DNA of 64,000 bases from Oscillospiraceae bacterium (GTDB lineage Bacteria; Bacillota; Clostridia; Oscillospirales; Ruminococcaceae): positions 62,001-126,000 of the forward strand of contig JAFRTG010000021.1 in assembly GCA_017427265.1 (NCBI GenBank). The letters run 5' to 3'. This document shows, in pieces, positions 45,940 to 54,771 of this stretch. The position numbers and the translations under genes were made by a program. Every line of letters begins with the position of its first letter. Positions within the stretch are counted from its first letter, which is position 1. Under the pieces are notes generated by a model. That model searched no databases and had not been told where the DNA came from. It saw only the letters and a program-made list of their open reading frames with translations.

Positions 45940-46269
45940 ATGAAAAATCTCGATTTCGTGCTTCTGCTGGACTGCTACGGCAGCCTGCTGACTGAACGGC
46001 AGCGCGCACTGCTGGAGGGCTACTACGACGAGGACCTTTCGCTTGCGGAGCTTGCAGAGCCGCTTGGGATTTCCCGGCAGGCCGTGCACGACAGCATCCG
46101 CCGCGGAGAACGCCAGCTCGAACAGCTCGAAGAACAGATGGGCATTGCTGCAAGGCTCAAGGCAGCACGCGCCCTGTTCGGAGAGATCGAACAGTATTGT
46201 GAATCCGTTCCTGAGCCTGCCCGCTCCCGGATTACCGAGGCGGCGCGCAAGGGAAAGGCATTATTCTGA
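45940..46269 (+). CDS. ylxM: YlxM/p13-like SRP-associated regulator
   Basis: 109 residues from the ATG at 45940, which gives the family opening MKNLDFVLLLDCYGSLLT; an in-frame ATG at 45910 is possible. A sigma-70 region 4-like helix-turn-helix (LSLAELAEPLGISRQAVHDSIRRGE, about 41-65, quoted in part) is diagnostic. YlxM modulates SRP assembly in Gram-positives. ffh starts 21 bases after it. Confidence 0.9.
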   Translation: MKNLDFVLLLDCYGSLLTERQRALLEGYYDEDLSLAELAEPLGISRQAVHDSIRRGERQLEQLEEQMGIAARLKAARALFGEIEQYCESVPEPARSRITEAARKGKALF

Positions 46270-46290
46270 ACGGAAGGGAGCAGGAACCGT

Positions 46291-47667
46291 ATGGCATTTG
46301 AAGGATTGCAGGATAAGCTCGGACAGGTTTTCAAAAAGCTGAAGGCACACGGCAAGCTGACGGAAGCGGATGTCAAAGAAGCGATGCGTGAGGTGCGGCT
46401 CGCCCTTCTGGAAGCGGATGTCAGTTACAAGGTCGTCAAGGACTTTGTCAGCAAGGTCTCCGAGCGCGCAGTCGGTGAGGAAGTGCTCGCCAGCCTGACG
46501 CCTGCACAGCAGGTCGTCAAGATCGTCAACGAGGAACTGATCGCGCTGATGGGCGACGGCAATTCCCGTCTCAATATCGCAGCCAAGCCGCCGACCGTGA
46601 TTATGTTCTGCGGTCTGCAGGGCTCCGGTAAGACAACCCATTGCGCAAAGCTCGCAAAGCTGCTGAAAAAGGAAGGTCATCACCCGCTGCTCGTTGCCTG
46701 TGACGTTTACCGTCCGGCGGCAATCGACCAGCTGCGGATCGTCGGCGGTCAGGCAGAGGTGAAGGTCTTTGAGCTTGGCCAGATTGACCCTGTTGAGATT
46801 GCCAAGCAGGGCGTCCGCTATGCAAAGGACAATAACCACGATATCGTCATTCTCGATACGGCAGGCCGTCTGCATATCGACGAAAAGCTCATGGATGAGC
46901 TGAAAAATATCAAGGCAGAGACGAATCCCGATGAGATCATGCTCGTTGTCGATGCGATGACCGGTCAGGATGCCGTCAACGTCGCAAAGGCCTTTGACGA
47001 AGCGCTCGGCATTACCGGCGTGCTGATGTCAAAGCTCGATTCCGATACCAGAGGCGGTGCGGCGCTCTCCGTGCTTTCCGTCACCGGTAAACCGATCAAA
47101 TACGTCGGTATGGGCGAAAAGCTCGGCGATTTCGAGCAGTTCCACCCGGATCGCATGGCATCCAGAATTCTCGGCATGGGCGATGTGCTCTCGCTGATTG
47201 AGAAGGCTGAGGATGTCTATACCAAGCAGGAGGCCGAACGCCTGACGCAGAAGCTGCAGAAAAGTCAGTTCGATATGGACGACCTGCTCGAACAGCTGCG
47301 CCAGATCAAGAAGATGGGCGACCTCAGAAAGATCGTCGGGATGCTGCCGGGCGTCGGCAACAAGCTCGATGAGCTCGATATCGACGACAGCGCATTCGGC
47401 AAGGTCGAGGCCATGATTACTTCCATGACGCCGGCCGAGCGTGCAAAGCCTTCGATCATCAATCCTTCGCGCAAGCGCAGAATCGCTGCCGGCTCCGGAA
47501 CGCAGGTGCAGGATGTCAACCGTCTGCTCAAGCAGTTCGACCAGATGCAGCAGATGATGAAAAAGCTTGGCGGAGGCACAGGGAAAAAAGGTCTCTTCGG
47601 ACGCCGCAAAATGCCGAAGATTGATCCGAAGATGCTCGACGGCATGGGCGGTTTCCCGAAGTTCTGA
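46291..47667 (+). CDS. ffh: Signal recognition particle protein Ffh
   Basis: 458 residues. The N domain is followed by the G domain: GLQGSGKTTHCAKLAK (about 107), DTAGRLHID (about 190), and KLDSDTRGGAALS (about 248). The Met-rich M domain (about 330-458) shows GGG- and DQMQQMMKKL segments and ends in the usual basic MPKIDPKML tail. With 4.5S RNA (not seen here) it directs membrane proteins to the translocon. Confidence 0.97.
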   Translation: MAFEGLQDKLGQVFKKLKAHGKLTEADVKEAMREVRLALLEADVSYKVVKDFVSKVSERAVGEEVLASLTPAQQVVKIVNEELIALMGDGNSRLNIAAKPPTVIMFCGLQGSGKTTHCAKLAKLLKKEGHHPLLVACDVYRPAAIDQLRIVGGQAEVKVFELGQIDPVEIAKQGVRYAKDNNHDIVILDTAGRLHIDEKLMDELKNIKAETNPDEIMLVVDAMTGQDAVNVAKAFDEALGITGVLMSKLDSDTRGGAALSVLSVTGKPIKYVGMGEKLGDFEQFHPDRMASRILGMGDVLSLIEKAEDVYTKQEAERLTQKLQKSQFDMDDLLEQLRQIKKMGDLRKIVGMLPGVGNKLDELDIDDSAFGKVEAMITSMTPAERAKPSIINPSRKRRIAAGSGTQVQDVNRLLKQFDQMQQMMKKLGGGTGKKGLFGRRKMPKIDPKMLDGMGGFPKF

Positions 47668-47746
47668 GCCCGTAAATCTGTTTTCATTGCAAACCCAATT
47701 TGCATGAATATATTACTTTGTTATCATTATTTGGAGGTGAAATACA

Positions 47747-47989
47747 ATGGCAGTTAAGATTCGTCTGAGAAGAATGGGTGCAAAGAAGGCTCCGTTCTAC
47801 AGAATTGTTGTCGCTGACGGCAGATATCCGAGAGACGGCCGCTTCATCGAGGAGATCGGTTACTACGATCCGACCAAGGAGCCGTCTGTTGTCAAGGTGG
47901 ATGCCGATAAGGCAAAGACCTGGATCCAGAACGGCGCACAGCCGACCGACACCGTCCGCGATATCCTGAAGAAGCAGGGCGTCCTGTAA
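47747..47989 (+). CDS. rpsP: 30S ribosomal protein S16
   Basis: 80 residues. [20 protein letters not shown] at the N terminus and [14 protein letters not shown] are diagnostic of bS16. The ribosome site is GGAGGTG. A weak internal promoter may lie at 47699-47728. It follows ffh, as in many Firmicutes. Confidence 0.97.
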   Translation: MAVKIRLRRMGAKKAPFYRIVVADGRYPRDGRFIEEIGYYDPTKEPSVVKVDADKAKTWIQNGAQPTDTVRDILKKQGVL

Positions 47990-48027
47990 TCCGGGAACCC
48001 TACCGCTGATTGTTTTGGGAGAACATC

Positions 48028-48261
48028 ATGAAAGAGCTGTTATATGCAATCGTTGAAGGACTGGTCACGGATAAAACTGCGATTCAGATCACCGAGGACG
48101 CGGTGAATGAGGAAGGCGTGACCGTGCTGCATCTTTCCGTTGCACCCGATGACATGGGTCGTGTGATCGGCAAGCAGGGCAGAATCGCCAAGGCGATCCG
48201 CACACTGATGCGTGCCGGCGCAGCCCGTGAAAACCGGAAGGTTGCTGTGGAAATCGACTGA
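48028..48261 (+). CDS. khpA: KH-domain RNA-binding protein KhpA
   Basis: 77 residues from the ATG after GGGAGA. The KH motif is MGRVIGKQGRIAKAIRTLM (about 48-66) with GKQG as GxxG. KhpA works with KhpB on sRNA and mRNA binding and affects cell division. The usual followers rimM and trmD are absent; a terminator comes directly after. Confidence 0.92.
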   Translation: MKELLYAIVEGLVTDKTAIQITEDAVNEEGVTVLHLSVAPDDMGRVIGKQGRIAKAIRTLMRAGAARENRKVAVEID

Positions 48262-48285
48262 TTGCCGCAGAACATTAAAAAATTA

Positions 48286-48316
48286 AGGGACAAGAAGCAT
48301 TCGGCTTCCTGTCCCT
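48286..48316 (+). terminator. Terminator of the ylxM-khpA operon
   Basis: AGGGACAAGAAGC pairs with GCTTCCTGTCCCT (one mismatch), followed by GATTTTTTTATC. Confidence 0.85.
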
Positions 48317-48323
48317 GATTTTT

Positions 48324-48842
48324 TTATCTTGCATTGCTGCAGACGGCGCAGCCCTTCCATGTCAGAAAGGCTCTGTGCTTTTTGCAGCGCGGAAAACCGT
48401 TCAGCACCGGGTCATCCGGTTCCATCTCCGCGAGCCAGCGCGTCAGTGCATCCGGTTCGATATCTGCTGCGCGGAACCGGACAAAGCTCTTGCGGAACCA
48501 GCCGAGCATCGGCATCAGCGCTCTGGCATTCGGCCAGAAGTTGAGCGTCTGCCAGCCTGTTTTCTGCGAGGCTGCGTCCGCTGTGCGCACGAGGAATTGC
48601 TTATCCGCTTCAAATGCGGCAGGATCCCACGGCATTTCCGAGATGCTGAAGCCGGCATTTTCGCTGTCCGTTTCTGCGGCGTGTTCGGAAAGCCAGACGA
48701 TCAGCCGCCGCTGACTGTCGGTTTCCGCCAGCGCAGAGCCTGCAAGCACCAGTACCGTCAGAAGGACATGCGTGCCGGTATCGGAAATGCTGATCTTGTC
48801 ATCCTCCGGATCATTCCGGCGGATGCTGAATATTGCTGCCAT
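48324..48842 (-). CDS. Hypothetical protein with C-terminal Cys/His cluster
   Basis: 172 residues; ATG after CAGGAGAAC. The N-terminal half holds a hydrophobic run (THVLLTVLVLAGSALAE, about 24-40) that is short for a membrane helix. A Trp/Phe-rich middle and a C-terminal CKKHRAFLTWKGCAVC (about 152-167) follow; the Cys and His spacing suggests a small zinc site. Not recognised. It lies between the convergent khpA terminator and radA on the same strand as radA. Confidence 0.65.
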   Translation of the reverse strand: MAAIFSIRRNDPEDDKISISDTGTHVLLTVLVLAGSALAETDSQRRLIVWLSEHAAETDSENAGFSISEMPWDPAAFEADKQFLVRTADAASQKTGWQTLNFWPNARALMPMLGWFRKSFVRFRAADIEPDALTRWLAEMEPDDPVLNGFPRCKKHRAFLTWKGCAVCSNAR

Positions 48843-48911
48843 ACGGGTTCTCCTGTCAAGTAAAGTGTAGCTTTCGGTTTTCTGTGCCGTCCGCTCCGGT
48901 ATGCCGGAGAA

Positions 48912-50306
48912 TCATGCTTTTTTCTTCGTCTGCTTTTCGAGCACGGCAAAGGCTTCCCGCAGATTGGATACGCCCTCCAGCTGAATCGTGAAACGGTCCT
49001 TCTGCAGCGTGCGGAGCGTCTGCTTCGGGAGAATGCAGAGCGTAAAACCGAGGCGTTCCGCCTCCTGGATGCGCTGTGCCGCGTTCGAGACGGAACGCAG
49101 CTCACCGCCGAGTCCGACCTCTCCGAAGGCGATGACTGTCTCCGGAATCGGTTTGTCCATCAGCGCGGAGTAAAGCGACAGTGCGACCGCCAGATCACCG
49201 GCCGGTTCATCGAGCCGGAATCCGCCGACGATGTTGAGATAGACATCGAGTGCGCCGAAAAACAGTCCCATGCGCTTTTCCAGCACCGCAAGCAGAATGT
49301 ACACGCGGTTGTAATCAAAGCCGGTCGCGGTGCGGCGGGGCGAGGAGAGTGTACTCTTGGAGACGAGCGCCTGAATCTCTGCAAGAATCGGGCGGCTGCC
49401 CTCCATCATGCAGCAGACACAGGTGCCGGAGACGCCGAGCGGTCTGCCGTCCAGCAGCATGGCAGACGGATTTTCGACCTCGGAAAGTCCGGTGTCCCGC
49501 ATCTCAAACACGCCGATTTCATTCGTTGAGCCGAAGCGGTTCTTGACCGCCCGCAGCACGCGGATGCTCTGATAGCGGTCGCCCTCAAAGATCAGCACGG
49601 CATCGACGATGTGCTCCATGACCTTCGGGCCGGCGATCGTGCCGTCCTTGGTCACATGGCCGACCAGAAAAACCGGAATCTCCTTGGCCTTGGCGGTCTG
49701 CATGAACAGCGTGGTGCATTCGCGCACCTGCGGCACAGAGCCGGAGCCGGAATTCAGTCCGCTGATGTGCATGGTCTGGATGGAATCCACAATGACGATA
49801 TCCGGCTCGCTCTCGCTGATCGTGTCGCAGATTGCCTCTGCGTCGCTGACGGTCAGCAGATAGAGGTTTTCGGTATCGACGCCGAGCCGCTGCGCCCGCA
49901 GCTTGATCTGCCGTGCGGATTCCTCACCGGAGACATAGAGCACGGAATGCTCTGCACCGAGAAACTGACAGATCTGCAGCAAAAGCGTACTTTTTCCGAT
50001 GCCCGGTTCGCCGCCGAGCAGTACGACCGAGCCCTTGACGAGTCCGCCTCCGAGTACGCGGTTCAGCTCTGCAATGCCCGTGTCATAACGGATATCCTCA
50101 TTCGTACCGACCTCCGCAAGCTCACGGATCTGCGCGGAAAGATCGGATGTCCGCCGGGCATTTCCGCCGCCGCGGACGGGGATGCGGAGCTCCGGCAGCG
50201 CTTCCTCGATCGTGTTCCACGCGCCGCAGCTGGTGCACTGTCCGCTCCATTTCAGATATTCCGCGCCGCAGGCCGTGCATTCATATCTTGTTTTTGCCTT
50301 TGCCAT
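48912..50306 (-). CDS. radA: DNA repair protein RadA/Sms
   Basis: 464 residues. The N-terminal zinc ribbon has CTACG and CTSCG. The RecA-like core has GGEPGIGKST (about 96), LYVSGEES and the RadA-specific KNRFGSTNEIG motif (about 255). The C-terminal domain is Lon-protease-like without catalytic residues. RadA is a branch-migration helicase in recombination and natural transformation, of interest given comEC in the window. ATG after GGGAGGTAA. Confidence 0.96.
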   Translation of the reverse strand: MAKAKTRYECTACGAEYLKWSGQCTSCGAWNTIEEALPELRIPVRGGGNARRTSDLSAQIRELAEVGTNEDIRYDTGIAELNRVLGGGLVKGSVVLLGGEPGIGKSTLLLQICQFLGAEHSVLYVSGEESARQIKLRAQRLGVDTENLYLLTVSDAEAICDTISESEPDIVIVDSIQTMHISGLNSGSGSVPQVRECTTLFMQTAKAKEIPVFLVGHVTKDGTIAGPKVMEHIVDAVLIFEGDRYQSIRVLRAVKNRFGSTNEIGVFEMRDTGLSEVENPSAMLLDGRPLGVSGTCVCCMMEGSRPILAEIQALVSKSTLSSPRRTATGFDYNRVYILLAVLEKRMGLFFGALDVYLNIVGGFRLDEPAGDLAVALSLYSALMDKPIPETVIAFGEVGLGGELRSVSNAAQRIQEAERLGFTLCILPKQTLRTLQKDRFTIQLEGVSNLREAFAVLEKQTKKKA

Positions 50307-50335
50307 GAGTTACCTCCCGCATATCCCGTGCGGGA

Positions 50336-50539
50336 TCAGATTGTTTTCAGCAGCGGCGCAAGGCAGAAGCCGATCAGAATTGCAAGGAACATAACGATAA
50401 TCAGAATGCGGAGCGCGAGCGGCTTGGAGGATTTTGTGCCGGTACGCTGCGGCATCTTTTCCTGTGCGCGTCTCTGCTGGCGGTTGGAGCCGGAAGCCGG
50501 CTGCTTCTTGTTCTGCGCTTTTTTGATTTTTTTGCTCAT
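50336..50539 (-). CDS. Small single-pass membrane protein
   Basis: 67 residues. The first 40 are Lys/Arg/Gln-rich, including SNRQQRRAQEK. One membrane helix (ALRILIIVMFLAILIGFCLA, about 43-62) is followed by a short tail. The start follows AAGGGAG, and a plausible promoter lies at 50577-50605. It ends 29 bases before radA and may be co-transcribed. No family recognised. Confidence 0.7.
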   Translation of the reverse strand: MSKKIKKAQNKKQPASGSNRQQRRAQEKMPQRTGTKSSKPLALRILIIVMFLAILIGFCLAPLLKTI

Positions 50540-50576
50540 GAGCGGGTGCTCCCTTCATTTTCATGGAATTGCCTTT

Positions 50577-50605
50577 ATTATAGCATACTGCCGGAAAAAA
50601 AGCAA
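50577..50605 (-). promoter_or_regulatory. Promoter of the small membrane protein/radA
   Basis: Minus strand: TTGCTT (50600-50605), 17 bases, TATAAT (50577-50582), 38 bases before the start at 50539. Confidence 0.65.
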
Positions 50606-50688
50606 GGCGGGAGCTATAACTTTCGGGCGGCGGCTGTCCTGCCGGAGCAGTTTCGGCCGCTGTATGCCGGCAGTCAGGAAAAATTCAC

Positions 50689-50717
50689 TTGACAAGGAGA
50701 AAAAAAGCTGTTATAAT
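50689..50717 (+). promoter_or_regulatory. pspA promoter
   Basis: TTGACA, 17 bases, TATAAT, about 75 bases before the start at 50792. A sigma-A type, not a sigma-54 type, promoter. Confidence 0.88.
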
Positions 50718-50791
50718 ATATGATACAGCGGTATGGAATACAGTGCCGCAATCCTATCATGAATTCAACTATGAAACAGGAGGGTACATCT

Positions 50792-51574
50792 ATGGGCATT
50801 TTCTCCAGACTCAGTGATATCCTGAGAGCCAACATCAATGATATGCTTGATAAGGCGGAGGATCCGGAAAAGCTCGTCAAACAGATTATTATTGATATGC
50901 AGAAGGAACTGACCAAATCCACGCAGGCACTGGGCAAGGCTGTTGCAAGTGAGCGTATGGTCGAGAAGCAGTACCGCAATGCCTGTGCAGTTTCTGCAAG
51001 CTGGGAATCCCGCGCCAAGGCCGCTCTGAAGGCCGGCGATGCCGAACTGGCCAAGAAGGCACTTGCCAGCAAGGTCAAGGCGGATGAGGATGTCACCAAC
51101 TATCGTGAAATGTATGAGACGATTTCCAACCAGACCGAGGCAATCCGTTCTCAGGTTGAGGTTCTCAAGTCCAAGATGCAGGAAGCAAAATCCCGCGAGG
51201 CAATGCTGATCGCCCGTTCCCAGATGGCAGATACCACCAAGGAGCTCGCACAGTCCCTCAGCGGTATTGATACCAACAGCTCGTTCGACAAGCTCTCCAA
51301 GATGGAGGAGAAGATCACGCGCAAGGAAGCAGAGGCTGCTGCATTCAGCGAGATTCTCGGCAACGGCAAGCCGGAAGAGGTTGCAACCTTCGAGGAGCTT
51401 GAGCGCAATGCCAAGGTCGATTCCGAGCTGGAGCGCCTGATGGCTGAAATGGGCATGGCTCCGTCCTCTGCAGCAGATACTGCAGCTGTCAACGATGAGC
51501 TTGCTGCTGCGATCAGTGCACTGGAGGCGGATTCTGCTCCCGCAGAGGCTCCGATGGAGCTGCCGGGTGTCTGA
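50792..51574 (+). CDS. PspA/IM30 family protein
   Basis: 260 residues from the ATG after AGGAGGG. MGIFSRLSDILRANINDMLDKAEDPEKLVKQ (in part) is the amphipathic helix and start of the PspA/LiaH coiled coil. The coiled coil runs to about 215. An Ala/Glu-rich tail of about 45 residues is extra compared with LiaH. It binds stressed membranes, an ESCRT-III relative. Strong promoter and terminator suggest high expression; no liaIGF-type genes are adjacent. Confidence 0.93.
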   Translation: MGIFSRLSDILRANINDMLDKAEDPEKLVKQIIIDMQKELTKSTQALGKAVASERMVEKQYRNACAVSASWESRAKAALKAGDAELAKKALASKVKADEDVTNYREMYETISNQTEAIRSQVEVLKSKMQEAKSREAMLIARSQMADTTKELAQSLSGIDTNSSFDKLSKMEEKITRKEAEAAAFSEILGNGKPEEVATFEELERNAKVDSELERLMAEMGMAPSSAADTAAVNDELAAAISALEADSAPAEAPMELPGV

Positions 51575-51614
51575 TTTGCTGCGCACCTGAACCGAACACA
51601 GATCTGAAACTTGC

Positions 51615-51645
51615 GGCACAGCCTCACGCTCCGTGAGGCTGTGCC
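51615..51645 (+). terminator. Terminator of pspA
   Basis: A 14-bp perfect stem, GGCACAGCCTCACG with CGTGAGGCTGTGCC, then TTTTT. Confidence 0.92.
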
Positions 51646-51687
51646 TTTTTCCGAACGGTCTTTCACAGGGAAGGAGAGGTTCTCCCA

Positions 51688-52791
51688 ATGTCGAATAAAC
51701 GCAGGATCCGCTGGGACCGCATCGTCGGTGCGGCGATTGTTCCGATCGTGCTGATCTTCCTGCTCGGCTCGTGCATCTCACGCTGCTCAAAGGAAGACGA
51801 AAGCACGCTGACAGAGCAGAGCAGCACGGAGGATGTCGCGGAACAGACCGGCACGCAGCCGGCTGATCCGCAGTCGAAAACGACCACTGCGGTATCCACA
51901 ACCTTCAACGGCGCCGAAATGACGATGGTCAATGTGCCGATTGTCATCACCGATGACGACAGTACAGATAACCCGATCCTGATTGACAGCTCTTCTGCAT
52001 CGGCAGATACGACAGAATCCTCGGAGCCCGTCAATACGCTGCCGGCAGGCTATCAGAGCGTACCGGTCAGACTGAGCGCCATGTATGCCGGAAATCTGGT
52101 GCTGGTGAACAAGGAGAATCCGAGTCACCTCAGCTCCGATGAGCTGGCGCTGGAGCAGGTCTATTTTGCTGAGGATAAGCCGGATTCCTATGAGATTTCC
52201 TATCCCGGCCATACCTCGCTCAACAGCACGGCGCTCTCGCAGTTCAACCGGCTGATGAAGGCGTATTTCAGCGCGACCGGCAACAAGGAAATCATGTTTA
52301 ATTACGGCTATCTTGCTGCTGATAAGGAGAAGAGCAATCCGGATTCTCCGACGGGTCTGGATGTCCAGCTCCATATCAAGCGCAATGACGGCGGCTATGA
52401 GTATATCACGAATACAGCGCCGTATTCATGGGTCTACGAGCATATGGCAAGCTACGGCTTTGTGCTGCGTTATCCGGCCGAGAAGGCGGATATTACCGGC
52501 GAGCGCGGCGGCTTTACCGCAATCCGCTATGTCGGCGTGCCCCATGCGGCTTATATGGATGAGGAAAACCTCTGTCTGGAGGAGTATCTTGACCGGCTGA
52601 AGAAGGATCACAATTTCTTTACCGGAACACCGCTGGAATATGAGCTGAACAAGCAGGTTTACCGCATTTATTATGTACCGGTTGACAGTACCGCGGACGG
52701 CGATCCGACTGTTCCGGTTCCGAATGCCGGCTCCTATGAGATCTCCGGCAACAATTCCGACGGCTTTATTGTAACGGCAATCGTCGGCTGA
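51688..52791 (+). CDS. VanY-like (M15B) lipoprotein or anchored protein without zinc ligands
   Basis: 367 residues. One membrane helix (about 12-28) with a C-x-x-x-C near its end, then a Thr/Ser/Asp-rich linker to about 125. The C-terminal domain aligns with D,D-carboxypeptidase VanY: WVYEHMASYGFVLRYPAEKADITG and IRYVGVPHA plus CLEEYLD. But SxHxxGxAxD is reduced to SPTGLDVQLHI and ExWHxRYVG to GFTAIRYVG, so both His ligands are missing. It is probably inactive, perhaps binding peptidoglycan stems. It follows the pspA terminator by 40 bases; no separate promoter was placed. Confidence 0.72.
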   Translation: MSNKRRIRWDRIVGAAIVPIVLIFLLGSCISRCSKEDESTLTEQSSTEDVAEQTGTQPADPQSKTTTAVSTTFNGAEMTMVNVPIVITDDDSTDNPILIDSSSASADTTESSEPVNTLPAGYQSVPVRLSAMYAGNLVLVNKENPSHLSSDELALEQVYFAEDKPDSYEISYPGHTSLNSTALSQFNRLMKAYFSATGNKEIMFNYGYLAADKEKSNPDSPTGLDVQLHIKRNDGGYEYITNTAPYSWVYEHMASYGFVLRYPAEKADITGERGGFTAIRYVGVPHAAYMDEENLCLEEYLDRLKKDHNFFTGTPLEYELNKQVYRIYYVPVDSTADGDPTVPVPNAGSYEISGNNSDGFIVTAIVG

Positions 52792-52885
52792 TGATTACGA
52801 TGAGGAGTGAGCATCGCAGGCTGCGCGCGCATCCTGACGGAGGCGCACTCCTCATTGCGGCATATAATGGAAAGGGGGCTTTGCA

Positions 52886-53470
52886 ATGGCTGCTGACAAT
52901 CTGCGGGAAAGCGGGGTGTTCTCCCGCACATCCGCATGGTTCAAAAGGGAAATTGCCCGTCTGCGGCACCGCGACGATACGGTTGTGATTCTGCCGCAGC
53001 GTGCAGTATGTTTTCACGGTGCGCTGACCTTTTCTCTTCCTGCGGACTTCAAACTCAGCGATAAGAAAAAGGATCTGCTGATGCTGGAAAGCGCGAAAAC
53101 CGGACTGCAGCTCACACTGATGCGCCTGCCGTTCAACCGGCCGCTCCGCCGCCTGACCGCAGCCGATCTGCAGCTTTCCTTCCGCAAGCTGATTCCGCCG
53201 GAGATTGTGCCGGAGCTGCGCTACGGCTTTGCGCGCTATTCCCCGACGGTCACGGCATCGTGGCAGCATCCCCCGGTGAAGCGGAAGCTGCGCCGCGGCA
53301 ATATTGATGTCACACTGGAACAAGGTGCCGAAAAAACCGTCCTGCACCTGGTTCAGGTGCGAAAGACGGCTTTTCTCATGCTGTTCCGGCATGTGACCCC
53401 GGAATACGAGGCACATGTCAATGCAGTGCTCTATTCGGTTTCGGTGGATCCTGCAAAGGCTGCTCAGTAG
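52886..53470 (+). CDS. Hypothetical protein
   Basis: 194 residues, ATG after AAAGGGGGC. Basic, no signal peptide or membrane helix. Strands such as HGALTFSLPADFKL, LLMLESAKTGLQLTLMRLPF and a C-terminal TVLHLVQVRKTAFLMLFRHV with final VNAVLYSVSV suggest an alpha/beta domain like the PsbP/DcrB-type fold, but no family is claimed. It overlaps the convergent dCMP deaminase gene by seven bases. An inverted repeat, ATGAGGAGTG with CACTCCTCAT, lies upstream at 52800-52856. Confidence 0.6.
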   Translation: MAADNLRESGVFSRTSAWFKREIARLRHRDDTVVILPQRAVCFHGALTFSLPADFKLSDKKKDLLMLESAKTGLQLTLMRLPFNRPLRRLTAADLQLSFRKLIPPEIVPELRYGFARYSPTVTASWQHPPVKRKLRRGNIDVTLEQGAEKTVLHLVQVRKTAFLMLFRHVTPEYEAHVNAVLYSVSVDPAKAAQ

Positions 53471-53958
53471 CCCTTGCTGAGATCCTCTGCGAGGGAATCG
53501 TCATTGCCGATCCAGTCGGCAGTCCGGATGGTGAAAAATGTGTTTTGATCCTGCCGGATGATAACCAGCTCGATGCCTGCGTTCAGGATCAGGCGCTTGC
53601 ACATGGAACACGGTTCCACGGCGCCGTCCAGCTGATTGGTTTTGGCATCGTGGCAGGCCAGATACAGCGTGGAGCCGAGCAGATCGGCACGGCTTGCGCT
53701 GATGATTGCGTTCGCCTCGGCGTGAACGCTGCGGCAGAGCTCATAGCGCTGTCCGCGCGGCACCTGCATCCGTTCGCGGTAGCAGAAATCGAGGTCGCTG
53801 CAGTTTTTTCTGCCGCGCGGCGCACCGTTGTAGCCGGTCGAGATGATCTCGTCGTTCTTGACGATGATCGCGCCGAATTTCCGCCGCAGACATGTGCTGC
53901 GGCCGGAGATCGCTTCTGCGATATCCAGATAATAATTTGTTTTATCCCTGCGTTCCAT
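53464..53958 (-). CDS. Deoxycytidylate deaminase, ComEB-like
   Basis: 164 residues. The zinc deaminase motifs are HAEANAI (about 80) and PCSMCKR (about 115), with STGYNGAPRG at about 41. It converts dCMP to dUMP for thymidylate synthesis. In Bacillus the gene is comEB, beside comEA and comEC; here it is 36 kb from comEC. The ATG follows AAAGGGGG. Confidence 0.93.
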   Translation of the reverse strand: MERRDKTNYYLDIAEAISGRSTCLRRKFGAIIVKNDEIISTGYNGAPRGRKNCSDLDFCYRERMQVPRGQRYELCRSVHAEANAIISASRADLLGSTLYLACHDAKTNQLDGAVEPCSMCKRLILNAGIELVIIRQDQNTFFTIRTADWIGNDDSLAEDLSKGY

Positions 53959-54029
53959 GGCGGAACCCCCTTTTTATACATCTGAGATTCGATTCCGATG
54001 CCGGCAGTGCTTTCTGCGGCTTCCCGTTC

Positions 54030-54058
54030 ATTATAACAGATTGCGCCGGAAAATGCAA
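54030..54058 (-). promoter_or_regulatory. Promoter of the dCMP deaminase gene
   Basis: Minus strand: TTGCAT (54053-54058), 17 bases, TATAAT (54030-54035). Confidence 0.75.
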
Positions 54059-54130
54059 GTGCGTGCGGGGAGCCCCCGCGGGCATTTTCCTTTTGGCGAG
54101 GATAACAGAGCGCCAAAAATGAAACAGGCG

Positions 54131-54170
54131 CACGCCGCGAAACGCGGCTTCTCAAAGACAACTGTTCCCC
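54131..54170. repeat. Intergenic repeat related to 20484-20523
   Basis: CACGCCGC, short loop, CGCGGCTTCTCA, then GTTCCCC. A second GC palindrome, CGGGGAGCCCCCG, is just before it near 54068. Nothing else is seen in the 286-base gap 53959-54244 apart from the deaminase promoter. Confidence 0.5.
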
Positions 54171-54244
54171 GAATAGAGTTTTGGGATGAGCCTTTTTCCA
54201 AAGGCCTTTTTATCAGAATTTAACATATGAATGGAGAAACAGTT

Positions 54245-54685
54245 ATGTTTGGTTTTTTGATAGAAGAAATCGACAACAAGCAAAAGAGCGCAGAGCGCAT
54301 TGCCTATCTCGAACAAAAATACGGCATTGTTTTCCCGGATATATTAAAGGACTTTTATGCGATAACTGACTGTTCAAACGTAAAAATGTGCGAGATGAAA
54401 ATGAATGAACGGTTCTGTGTTGTTGCGAATCTGGTTACTCTGGAAGGTGGGGACATAGATTTTGAATATGCTGCTGATGATGACCGTGAGGAGCCTATGT
54501 GTAATTTTATCCCATCAGATTGGTATCCGTTTGCCTATGATAATGGTGGCAATTATTTCTATTGGAGTAACAAAAACCATCATGTATATTATGTTGACCG
54601 TGAAAATGTTGAAGAGCAGGTGTATATCTCCGATAGCATCGAAGCGTTTCTTGAACTACTGAACAATTCTGTCGTTGAAGAATAA
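54245..54685 (+). CDS. SMI1/KNR4 (SUKH) family protein
   Basis: 146 residues from the ATG at 54245, eight bases after GGAGA; another ATG lies at 54227. SUKH features: I.YLEQKYGIVFPDILKDFY (about 18-37), PSDWYPFAYDNGGNYFYW (about 90-107) and a final SIEAFLELL. These proteins often serve as immunity factors against polymorphic toxins. The gene is clearly more AT-rich than its neighbours, which suggests recent acquisition. No toxin is adjacent. Confidence 0.85.
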   Translation: MFGFLIEEIDNKQKSAERIAYLEQKYGIVFPDILKDFYAITDCSNVKMCEMKMNERFCVVANLVTLEGGDIDFEYAADDDREEPMCNFIPSDWYPFAYDNGGNYFYWSNKNHHVYYVDRENVEEQVYISDSIEAFLELLNNSVVEE

Positions 54686-54771
54686 AACGACGAATTCTGA
54701 TTTATCATAATAAGCTGACAGAAGCAAACACGCTGAAAGATGCGCATACAGAAAGAAAACAGGAGATTACC

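Noticed and set aside
48262-48323. rimM-trmD continuation of the rpsP-khpA operon
   Set aside because: A strong terminator follows khpA, and the next gene on the opposite strand is an unrelated hypothetical.
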